Assembly: GCA_947304155.1 (NCBI GenBank)
Contig: CAMZAD010000001.1
Location: forward strand, 1-64,000
Direction: 5' to 3'
Origin: an uncultured Candidatus Saccharibacteria bacterium
Lineage (GTDB): Bacteria > Patescibacteriota > Saccharimonadia > Saccharimonadales > Saccharimonadaceae
Length of the DNA stretch: 64,000 bases
Made by a program: the position numbers and the translations under genes. The first letter of the stretch is position 1; every line of letters starts with the position of its first letter. Shown here piece after piece: positions 19,681 to 28,192 of this stretch. Below the pieces are notes generated by a model. That model had not been told where the DNA came from and did not search any database. It saw only the letters and a list, made by a program, of their open reading frames with translations.

Positions 19681-20233
19681 AAGTTAGACAAGAAAAAATA
19701 AAAAAATCAAAATCTAACAAAGATCAAAAAAACCAAAGCAAGCCGCTTAGGCAAAACAATAAAACAAAAACATAAATGGGTAACGATCTAAAACAATACT
19801 AAACGCGAAAGGAACTGCCTATAAGTCAGACAAAATAAATACAAAAATATAAACGAAAGGGAAATACCAATGTAAAAAGTAAAACTTAAAAAACAAAACT
19901 AATATCGATTGAACAATCGACCTTGAATAAAAAAATTATACAATAGGAAATAATAGATAGAACAGATAAATAATTAAAAAATTTGTTCAAAGTAAAAATT
20001 AAATATTACAAAAATAATACATAAATTAAACAACAAAAACAAAAATAGAACGGAGCAAAAATAATGACGTACGAATTTTACGAAAATGAAGCAGAATATG
20101 TTTCAAAAGAAGAAATCTCGGCAGAAGCACGTGCCTTAATCGCTAAACGTCTTGGCCATGTAACTGTCGTAATGAGCTAATAAGAATTTTAACCTTTTTA
20201 CAAAACACCGAACAATTTATGGTTCGGTTTTTT
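19681..20233 (+). ncRNA. A-rich long-leader transcript encoding only a 38-aa ORF
   Basis: Promoter at 19646, ~380 nt A-rich ORF-free leader, terminator ACCGAAC..GTTCGGTTTTTT at 20207-20233. Confidence 0.5.
20064..20180 (+). CDS. small protein, 38 aa (MTYEFYENEAEYVSKEEISAEARALIAKRLGHVTVVMS)
   Basis: ATG..TAA after purine-rich cggagcaaaaata; between strong promoter and terminator; absent from ORF track because of length. Confidence 0.55.
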   Translation: MTYEFYENEAEYVSKEEISAEARALIAKRLGHVTVVMS

Positions 20234-20338
20234 GTTTTTCGAGGTATTTTTGTTGACTTTTTAAAGCATAAGCTGTAAGATGGAGATAGAAAAGTCATAT
20301 ATAAATAAAAATCAATAAAAGAAAGGGTTCTCCACACC

Positions 20339-20731
20339 ATGAATGACATTGATGAAAGATATCTAGAACTCATCGACAAGGTTCGAAACTTGGGCGATGA
20401 CGAGGAAATTCCGGCCGATTTCCTCGATAACTTAACACAAAGAGAAATGGTTGCGATTTTTGTGGAGCAAATGTTGATGGAAAAAGGTGTGGCCGAGCCA
20501 ACAAATGCGATGCGCATTGAACTAATTGATGCAATTAACGGCGCGATTATTAAAAATGTAGTCGCTGCTTTACCAATGGAAATCCTTGAAAAGTATGGCG
20601 GTAAATTTGAATCAATGTCTGACGAAGAACTTGAAAACGTGGTTAAAGAATCCGGTATTGATGTGGATGGAATCACTGAGAAAACAATGATTGACTTCCG
20701 TGAACAATATTTGAATGGAGGAGAACAATAA
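20339..20731 (+). CDS. DUF5663-like protein
   Basis: 130 aa helical protein, stop overlaps next start. Confidence 0.5.
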   Translation: MNDIDERYLELIDKVRNLGDDEEIPADFLDNLTQREMVAIFVEQMLMEKGVAEPTNAMRIELIDAINGAIIKNVVAALPMEILEKYGGKFESMSDEELENVVKESGIDVDGITEKTMIDFREQYLNGGEQ

Positions 20732-22812
20732 TGGAAAATTCAAATAATTTCAGCGCAGGCGAATCATTGATGGAAAACGCATTCATGGCAAATGAACAAG
20801 AAAGAAGTGTTGATGAGAAGGAAAAGCTCCGCGTAGAAGTTCAACAAGATTTAGGCGAGAAGACTATTCTTTCAGTTAATCTTAAAGATGGTCTCAATGT
20901 TAAATATGAAGAGGGTAATGATAATTTAGAAAAGAAAGCAAAGCTTGAAGAAGAAGCTAAAAAGGCAGAGAAGCGCTTAGAGGAGGAAAATAAACTCTTT
21001 GACCGTGGTACAAAGGCAACTGTTCTTAACTTCATGAATAGATTAACTGCCGGTGAACGCGGTAAGGGAATGAGAGTCGCCCTTCTTGCTGTAGTAGTCG
21101 CAACAAGTCTTCTTTCTGGTTGTGGTAAAAAAGGTGATGCATCTAATCCTACTATGTCTACTGGAGAAACGATTACGGCTGAATATGGCGCGGATAACGA
21201 ACAAGCATCAGATACAACATCGGGTACCGAAGATGCAGGGACAGGAGTAGAAACAGAGCAAGTTTCTGATATGAGCGAATTTGATGCGAAAGCAAATACT
21301 GCATTAACAGAGAGAAAAATTGAATATCAAGTCGTAAGTGAGAATGAAGGACCTATTACCGTAGAATATGTAGCAAAGGACGTTAACGCTGATGTATTTG
21401 CTCGCTTTGATGAGAACGGTAATGCGATTGAAGACGCAACGCCTATGACCGCTGAGGTTAGAGCTGAATTGTCAGAAGCACTTTCACCAGATAGACTCGT
21501 TCTTGGTGAAAACTATAATAAAGGTAAGTTAGCAACGGATGAGGGTCAATATATCGGCTTTAATGCTGTTTCTACCAGAATGTACACCGAAGGAGAACAG
21601 ATTAGTGACGATGATTTTGTAGATAGATTCGTTGAAAAAGTTGCAAATGAATATACTGCTTCAGCACAGTATGTTACAATGCTTGATCTTGATGATCTTC
21701 ATAATCTTAATGCCTCTCGTGATATAATTGAAATCTTTGAAAGAGATGGCGGTACGAAGAATCTTTATGAAAGATTAGTAAACTATGGTCGTCTTGGGCC
21801 TACATATATGGACGAATTAACTCGTCTTGGTGAGGCGGCTTTGAAAGGTATCTTGGAAGACGGTGAAATCGAAATTGCTGATGTAAAGAATACAGAAAGA
21901 TATTCACCATATCTTCGTCGTGATGCTGATGGTAACGTCGTTAAGGGTGATTTCGGTAAGGCTAGAGGCGGTAGCAGTACTATAAAAGCAATCCGCTTAG
22001 CTGGTGAAAATGGTTTGAAATATAGAATGAACTATATTATAAACAACGGTTTGGAAGATGAAATAAATGTCAAAACAATTGATGGTGGTGTTCATACCTT
22101 GAAGGAATATTATTCATCGAGTGAAGAGGACTGGAAAGCTAGATACGGTACTATTACAAAGGCAGAATTGGCAAGTCAGGTGCCGGAGATAGATTTGAGC
22201 GGTGCATGTACCCAGCCGACTATGAGTGCTGGCATTGAGGCTGAGCCTTCGGCGGGCGCAAGCGAATCTGAATGGGTGTCTGCCGCTGCTGGCGAAGATG
22301 AACCAAGCGCTGCTGGTAGTGAGGGTGAAATCTCTGGAGGCAATGAGAATGAATGGGGCAAGGGTGCCACGCCATGGCACTTTGAGGATAATGGAGTCAG
22401 TGTTGACACAAACGCAGGTCCAACTGAAAAACCAAATAACCCAACTTTGACTGAAGTAGCAGTTGATACTACTCCAACAGGTATCCAAGAAACTCCAACT
22501 AGTGCAACTAGTGCGTCAATAGACACTTCGTCGCATCAAGGAGAACAAGGTCAAGGTGCAGCGGTTGGTGGCGGTGGAAACGCTGAAGAAGCGTCGGACC
22601 AGGGAACCCCAACTCAATATAGTGCACCAACAGAAGCCACCGCTGAACAAATTCAGCAAATGACAGTTGTTGGCGAGGGAAATACTGGTGACGAGATAGC
22701 TTCTTCGCAACAAGGTCAAGGTGGCCAAGACACAACACCTCCGTTTGACGCTGGTAGTACACCGGGTGCTGACGGCACTGGAACATTTAGTGCTGACGAA
22801 TGGGATTTCTAA
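20731..22812 (+). CDS. membrane-anchored protein with internal lipobox and Ser/Gly/Thr-rich C-terminus
   Basis: ~110-aa charged N-terminus, then VALLAVVVATSLLSGCGKKG; SD ggaggag before ATG. Confidence 0.65.
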   Translation: MENSNNFSAGESLMENAFMANEQERSVDEKEKLRVEVQQDLGEKTILSVNLKDGLNVKYEEGNDNLEKKAKLEEEAKKAEKRLEEENKLFDRGTKATVLNFMNRLTAGERGKGMRVALLAVVVATSLLSGCGKKGDASNPTMSTGETITAEYGADNEQASDTTSGTEDAGTGVETEQVSDMSEFDAKANTALTERKIEYQVVSENEGPITVEYVAKDVNADVFARFDENGNAIEDATPMTAEVRAELSEALSPDRLVLGENYNKGKLATDEGQYIGFNAVSTRMYTEGEQISDDDFVDRFVEKVANEYTASAQYVTMLDLDDLHNLNASRDIIEIFERDGGTKNLYERLVNYGRLGPTYMDELTRLGEAALKGILEDGEIEIADVKNTERYSPYLRRDADGNVVKGDFGKARGGSSTIKAIRLAGENGLKYRMNYIINNGLEDEINVKTIDGGVHTLKEYYSSSEEDWKARYGTITKAELASQVPEIDLSGACTQPTMSAGIEAEPSAGASESEWVSAAAGEDEPSAAGSEGEISGGNENEWGKGATPWHFEDNGVSVDTNAGPTEKPNNPTLTEVAVDTTPTGIQETPTSATSASIDTSSHQGEQGQGAAVGGGGNAEEASDQGTPTQYSAPTEATAEQIQQMTVVGEGNTGDEIASSQQGQGGQDTTPPFDAGSTPGADGTGTFSADEWDF

Positions 22813-22869
22813 AAGATAGTAGGGGGAAATAAAAATCGGTTCAAACAAAAAAGGCTAGAAAGGAGCCAA

Positions 22870-24594
22870 ATGAGAACACAAATACAAACAAAAACTTGGG
22901 AAATGGTGCGACGCACAACGCGCCAGATTCTTCCAGTTGCTGTTTTGTCACTTGGGGCGGCGGCACTGTTGCCACTACAAGATGTCTCAGCAACACAAGG
23001 TTGGGGTCCTGAGCGTCCAACATATACTTGGGCGAATCCAGCGGACCATGTAACCTTTAACTCTATCACCGACAACGATAGAATTGGTGACGAGAGAAAT
23101 TTTGTGCGCATCCGCAAGACAACGGATTCAAAATTTGTCGACGAAGTAGACCTGGAGGTTGGCGGAGAATATCAAGTTATGGTTTTCTTCCATAACAACG
23201 CTGACGCTTCGTTAAATAAAAAAGAAAATAACTATGTTGGTATTGCTGAACAAGTACGAATGAGAGTCGCAATGCCAAGTGAATTAACTGCAAATAGCTA
23301 TGCTACGATTAAGGGTATAATCACGGCAAAGAATTCAAATCCTGAATCTGTTTGGGATGAGGCTTATGCAAAAACCAAGAAAAAAGTTCTTCTAAGATAC
23401 GTCCAAGGTTCTGCGGTTATTCATAGCGAAGGCGATGTTAATGGCTCAGCTATTGATGCTACTGCAATGTTCGGTGACTATGGCGTATGGCTTGGTTACA
23501 AGAAGTCGCAATGGGGTGTTCTTCCTGGTTGTAGCCAATATTCTGGCTATGTAACCTTCAATTTTAAGGTTGACGAAGTCAACTTTAAGATGGATAAGGA
23601 AGCTTCTAAAGATAATAAAGAAACTTACTCTGGTGATGCTCTTACTGTAGCTCCAGGTGAAAATATCGATTTTAGAATCAATTATGAAAATACTGGTACA
23701 ATTGATCAAACTGCAGTAGGTTTTCATGATGTTTTGCCAAATGGTTTAAGCTATGTCGCAAACTCAGCTTCTTATACCGCATCTTACAAGCCAAATGACG
23801 GTAAAATTAGTTTGGGTGCATCTGGCGCAGATATCTTTAATAATGGTGTAAACCTCGGTAATACTAAAGCGAAAGATAAAATTTCAGTTTACTATAAAGT
23901 AAAAGTAGCTGATGATAAGACTATCTTCCCATGTGGTGATACTCCAGTTTATAACAACGCTTCAGTTGTAACTCCAAACGGAACCGGCACTGATAAAGTA
24001 AAAATCGTGGTTCATCGTGAATGTACTCCAGACATTGATTTTAAAAAGACAGTTTCAATTGACGGCATGAACGAATATGGCAAGTCTGCAAAAATCGTTC
24101 CAGCTGGCAAGAAATTAGATTTTAAAATCGTGTATAAAAATTCTGGCGAGGTTGAACAAAAAAATGTCATCATTGCAGACGTTCTTCCAGCAGGTTTGAA
24201 ATATATTGTTAGTACAACTTTTGTCAAACGCTCGACTGAAGAGCAAGGCAAGTTTGTTGACGACGGTCTATTTAACGGCGGCATTAATGTCGGCAATGTA
24301 AAACCTGGCGAATCCGTCACGGTAACTTACAAAGTTGAATCAATCGACGATAAAAAGACTTTCCCATGTGGTGAAAAGAAAATCTATAATAACGCTTCAG
24401 CAAAGTCAACTGACGAGGATACTCGTACAGATAAAGTTAAAATCGTAGTTTATCGCGATTGCCCAGATATCCCACATACTGGTGCAACTGAAATTGTGCT
24501 CGCACTTGTAGTAGTCTCTGGCCTTGGTATCGGTACAGCTTACTATGTAACCTCAAGGAAACAACTTAAAAAACTCATGGCTCCTAAGAACTAA
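22870..24594 (+). CDS. surface protein with DUF11-like repeats and IPHTG anchor
   Basis: Signal sequence, two repeats with ENTGTIDQTAVGFHDVLPNGLSYV / KNSGEVEQKNVIIADVLPAGLKYI, C-terminal IPHTG-hydrophobic-basic. Confidence 0.75.
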   Translation: MRTQIQTKTWEMVRRTTRQILPVAVLSLGAAALLPLQDVSATQGWGPERPTYTWANPADHVTFNSITDNDRIGDERNFVRIRKTTDSKFVDEVDLEVGGEYQVMVFFHNNADASLNKKENNYVGIAEQVRMRVAMPSELTANSYATIKGIITAKNSNPESVWDEAYAKTKKKVLLRYVQGSAVIHSEGDVNGSAIDATAMFGDYGVWLGYKKSQWGVLPGCSQYSGYVTFNFKVDEVNFKMDKEASKDNKETYSGDALTVAPGENIDFRINYENTGTIDQTAVGFHDVLPNGLSYVANSASYTASYKPNDGKISLGASGADIFNNGVNLGNTKAKDKISVYYKVKVADDKTIFPCGDTPVYNNASVVTPNGTGTDKVKIVVHRECTPDIDFKKTVSIDGMNEYGKSAKIVPAGKKLDFKIVYKNSGEVEQKNVIIADVLPAGLKYIVSTTFVKRSTEEQGKFVDDGLFNGGINVGNVKPGESVTVTYKVESIDDKKTFPCGEKKIYNNASAKSTDEDTRTDKVKIVVYRDCPDIPHTGATEIVLALVVVSGLGIGTAYYVTSRKQLKKLMAPKN

Positions 24595-24616
24595 TAGAAG
24601 CCTAGCTCCTTTCTAG

Positions 24617-24649
24617 AAGACGGCCAGTATAAAACTGGTCGTCTTTTAT
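24617..24649 (+). terminator. intrinsic terminator
   Basis: AGACGGCCAGT..ACTGGTCGTCT + T-tract. Confidence 0.85.
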
Positions 24650-24686
24650 TTAGTTTTAAGCGTAAGTATGATACTATATATTATAT

Positions 24687-25967
24687 ATGGGTGGAAAAAT
24701 CAAAAGGGAAATAGCGATTGTTGAAGGGCGTGAGCTTAATCAACGTATGACTGATGACCTGATAAACGCCGCTAAGGCTGCAGGTTTTAATCCCGTGCAC
24801 ATCCGGTTTTTTAACGAATATTTAATATCCATCAATAGATTAGATAAGGTATTTCCGATGGATATGGTCCTTTGGCGTAGTCCAGTTGAGTTTAGCTCAA
24901 ATGTGATGGTTGAACGCGTTCTAAACTGGCTAAATAAGAGCGGTAAAATTACTATGAATACTCATTCGGCGGGTGGTAGATCTTATAATTCAAATAAGTT
25001 TTATCAACATGGACTATTCTATGATGACGCGCTTGTGCGTGAGCACACGTTGAAATGTTTTCCAGCAATTAGTAAAAAGTTCATCAGGGAACATTTGGTT
25101 AATGAAAAAGTAATTAATTTCCCGTTTGTTTTGAAACCAAATTATGGCACGAGAGGGCTTGGAATCATCTTAATTCATGATGATTTTGAGCTTGATAAGC
25201 TTGAAAAAGACAATTTGAATGACTACTGCGTTGAGGAATATGTTGAATCTAAGTATGATTGGCGCGCCTTTGTGCTTGGTGGGGTGACACTTGGAATTAT
25301 GCGCAAGGTCGGCAATGAGGCGGACCCAGGGGATTTTGAGGCAAAATCTGGCGGCAGAATGCGCTGGCCTGAAGAAAATCAGGATTTGTATGAAGAAATC
25401 AGTAATTTGGCGGTGCATGCGGCGAGTGCTTGCGGGATTGAATATGCGGGCGTGGATATTATTCGCGACGATAAAACCGGTAGACTAATTGTGCTTGAAA
25501 CGAATATTTGTGGTGGATGGCAGAATGGCTTCGTAAATACAACGGGTGTTGATGTGGCGACTGAGACGATGCAATGGTTTAGTGACAAAGCAGATTTGTT
25601 GGAGCTTAAAACTAACGTGGCTGTACAAAATTATGTCGAGCATCGAATAAAAAAGCTATCACGTTCTGCACAAGAAAAGTATCAAAAAATCATGAATTAT
25701 GAATATGACGACAACTATCCACGTGATATGTTAGGCTTCGGGTTGGAGTCAGAGGAGTCAGACTTAAAAGAGAAACTGAAGTGCGCATATCTGATGGTAA
25801 GAGGTAGATGTAGTGAGATTGAGGCAATTAGAGTAAAAAGTTTACTCAAACAAATAGAGACATATGAGATTTCAAGATACGGTGGATTTATAGGGAAAGA
25901 CTCGGGCTCTCTCGACGATTCAATCGAAGAAACGGCTTACTATCTTGCAATTTCTGCAAAAATGTGA
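24687..25967 (+). CDS. ATP-grasp (RimK-like) ligase
   Basis: FPFVLKPNYGTRGLGIILI, EEYVESKYDWRAFVLGG, IRDDKTGRLIVLETNICGGWQNGF. Confidence 0.75.
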   Translation: MGGKIKREIAIVEGRELNQRMTDDLINAAKAAGFNPVHIRFFNEYLISINRLDKVFPMDMVLWRSPVEFSSNVMVERVLNWLNKSGKITMNTHSAGGRSYNSNKFYQHGLFYDDALVREHTLKCFPAISKKFIREHLVNEKVINFPFVLKPNYGTRGLGIILIHDDFELDKLEKDNLNDYCVEEYVESKYDWRAFVLGGVTLGIMRKVGNEADPGDFEAKSGGRMRWPEENQDLYEEISNLAVHAASACGIEYAGVDIIRDDKTGRLIVLETNICGGWQNGFVNTTGVDVATETMQWFSDKADLLELKTNVAVQNYVEHRIKKLSRSAQEKYQKIMNYEYDDNYPRDMLGFGLESEESDLKEKLKCAYLMVRGRCSEIEAIRVKSLLKQIETYEISRYGGFIGKDSGSLDDSIEETAYYLAISAKM

Positions 25968-26002
25968 TAAACTAGAGCAAGTTTATTAATTAAAGGAATT
26001 AT

Positions 26003-26311
26003 ATGAAGAAAGCAGTTATCCTCGTCGGCGGTAAGCAATATCTCGTCGAAGAGAAAGAGACCCTCCGTGTGGACCTCCTCCCGGCAGGAACAAAGACGCT
26101 CGAAACTGGTGCTTTACTTGTAATCGATGGTGATAAAACCACTGTCGGAAACCCTGAAGTAAAAGGCGTAAAAGTTTCAGCTAAAGTAGTTGAAGAAAAA
26201 GTCGCTGGCGACAAAGTTCGTGTAATCCGTTATCACTCAAAGAAACGTGTTCACACTGAGACTGGCCACCGCCAAAAATATTCTCTTATTGAAATTACTT
26301 CAATTAAATAA
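26003..26311 (+). CDS. rplU: 50S ribosomal protein bL21
   Basis: KKAVILVGGKQYLVEE, VRVIRYHSKKRVHTETGHRQKYSLIEI. Confidence 0.93.
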   Translation: MKKAVILVGGKQYLVEEKETLRVDLLPAGTKTLETGALLVIDGDKTTVGNPEVKGVKVSAKVVEEKVAGDKVRVIRYHSKKRVHTETGHRQKYSLIEITSIK

Positions 26312-26411
26312 TGAAAAAGACCTCAAAGCGAGGTCTTTTTTTGATTAGCGCAGACGGTTTGTGAAATATATTTTGTGAAATTTTTTGGAATATATATGTT
26401 ATAATAAGCTT

Positions 26412-27209
26412 ATGGCAAAGGTTATATGTATTACTAACCAAAAGGGTGGTGTTGGAAAAACTACGACAGCGGTAAACCTGGCGTATTATCTTGCAAAAGA
26501 AAAATATAGGACACTTTTAATTGACTTGGATCCGCAGGGAAACGCGAGTAGCGGCCTTGGGGTAGATAAGGCTGAGCTTGAGAAAGCTTACGAGCCAAAT
26601 TCTAAGGTAATGGGTCAGTCTATGACAGAGGTGATGCTCGGGCAGATTGGTCTTTTGCCAATTGTTCAAGAAACGAAGTATAAGAACCTTCATATTGCAC
26701 CAACTACGCCACAACTTGCGAATGCTGAAGTTGAGCTAACGAAAGATAAACAGAAGTTTGTACGCCTGAAAGAGGCGATTAGAATGATTGAGGGGAATTA
26801 CGATTATATTATTATTGATTCTCCACCGAGCCTTTCACTTCTCACAGTGAATGGTATGATTGGCGCGGATTATCTTTTACTACCTGTCCAGACCGAGTTT
26901 TATGCACTTGAGGGTGTGGCACAGCTTCTTGACTCAATGAAACTCGTGAAGAAGGCAATGAATCCTAATTTGAAGTTACTTGGCGTGCTTGCAACGATGT
27001 ATGATAAGAGAACTTCGCTCTCGCTTCAGGTTTTGGCGGAAGTGAAAAAATACTTCAAAGATAAGGTATTTGAGACGGTTATTCCAAGGAATATCCGTGT
27101 AGCGGAAGCTCCGAGCCATGGTGTGCCGGTTGGGGTTTATGATAAGTTTTCTAAGGGCGCAAGAGCATATAAAGATTTGGCGCGTGAAGTAATTGAGCGC
27201 ACGAAATAA
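26412..27209 (+). CDS. parA: ParA/Soj chromosome partitioning ATPase (start trimmed to MAKVICI)
   Basis: ITNQKGGVGKTTTAVNLA, IDLDPQGNASSGLG, IIDSPPSLSLLT. Confidence 0.93.
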   Translation: MAKVICITNQKGGVGKTTTAVNLAYYLAKEKYRTLLIDLDPQGNASSGLGVDKAELEKAYEPNSKVMGQSMTEVMLGQIGLLPIVQETKYKNLHIAPTTPQLANAEVELTKDKQKFVRLKEAIRMIEGNYDYIIIDSPPSLSLLTVNGMIGADYLLLPVQTEFYALEGVAQLLDSMKLVKKAMNPNLKLLGVLATMYDKRTSLSLQVLAEVKKYFKDKVFETVIPRNIRVAEAPSHGVPVGVYDKFSKGARAYKDLAREVIERTK

Positions 27210-27217
27210 GGAGGAAT

Positions 27218-28054
27218 ATGGCAGGATTAGGACGCGGTTTTGACAGTTTAATCCCTACGGATTTTGTAGATGAAGATTTTGATGTGACGGCAGTAGAAGA
27301 TGCGAAGGAAAGTTCACTAGTTGAGGTCCCAATTTCTGAAGTTGTGCGTGATGAAGACCAGCCGAGGAAGGAATTTTCTGAGGAGGCTTTGCAAGCACTT
27401 GCTAGCTCAATTAAAGAGCATGGCGTTTTGCAGCCACTCGTTGTAGTAAAGGAAGAGGGAAAATATAAGATTGTTGCTGGTGAGCGTAGGTGGCGCGCAT
27501 CAAAGTTGGCTGGACTTACTAAAGTTCCAGTAATTGTACGTACACTTGAGGCGCAGGAACGACTTGAGATTTCAATTATTGAAAATGCTCAGCGTGAAGA
27601 TCTTAACGCGATTGAAATGGCAACGGCTTATGCAAAATTGAAGACACAATTTAATCTTTCTGAAGAGGAAATTGCGGATAGAGTTGGTAAGAGTAAGTCA
27701 GCTGTGGTGAACACGATGAGACTCTTGAACTTGCCAGAAGATGCAAAGAAAGCGATGGTTGAGAATAAATTGACGGAAGGCGTAATGAGACCGTTGATTG
27801 GTGCTGAACCGGAGTTGATTGAAAAGATTTTGCCAAAGATTATTGAAGAAGGCTGGACGGCACGTCGCGTAGAAAAAGAGATGGCTGAAAAGAAGAAAAA
27901 ATCTTCAGTCCAAGCGACAAAAGCTTCAATTTATGCAAGGCAGGAAACGGCGCTTTCAAAGAAATATTCAGCGAATTTCCGCGTGCGTGGACGTTCAATT
28001 ACAATTACTTGTAAGACGGACGACGAAGTGCGTGAGCTACTAGAAAAGCTTTAA
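27218..28054 (+). CDS. parB: ParB partition protein
   Basis: GLGRGFDSLIP, QPRKEFSEEALQALASSIKEHGVLQPLVV, GERRWRASKLAG. Confidence 0.94.
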   Translation: MAGLGRGFDSLIPTDFVDEDFDVTAVEDAKESSLVEVPISEVVRDEDQPRKEFSEEALQALASSIKEHGVLQPLVVVKEEGKYKIVAGERRWRASKLAGLTKVPVIVRTLEAQERLEISIIENAQREDLNAIEMATAYAKLKTQFNLSEEEIADRVGKSKSAVVNTMRLLNLPEDAKKAMVENKLTEGVMRPLIGAEPELIEKILPKIIEEGWTARRVEKEMAEKKKKSSVQATKASIYARQETALSKKYSANFRVRGRSITITCKTDDEVRELLEKL

Positions 28055-28066
28055 ATTTATAAAGAG

Positions 28067-28095
28067 AAGAGCCCCTTAAAATGGGGCTCTTTTTT
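28067..28095 (+). terminator. intrinsic terminator after parB
   Basis: AAGAGCCCC..GGGGCTCTTTTTT. Confidence 0.9.
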
Positions 28096-28129
28096 GTGAA
28101 AAAACTTAAAATTTTATTCCGCTAATGTA

Positions 28130-28158
28130 TTGACGAAGTATGTTTGGAAAGGTATTAT
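28130..28158 (+). promoter_or_regulatory. promoter TTGACG-N17-TATTAT
   Basis: -35 coincides with the TTG start of the ORF call, so the real start is downstream. Confidence 0.7.
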
Positions 28159-28192
28159 TAACATAAGTAATAACGAAAAAGCGAGGTATTTT

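Noticed and set aside
28130-28192. N-terminal extension of the 900-aa adhesin from TTG 28130
   Set aside because: That TTG is the -35 box of a good promoter; a GTG start at 28193 gives a clean signal peptide
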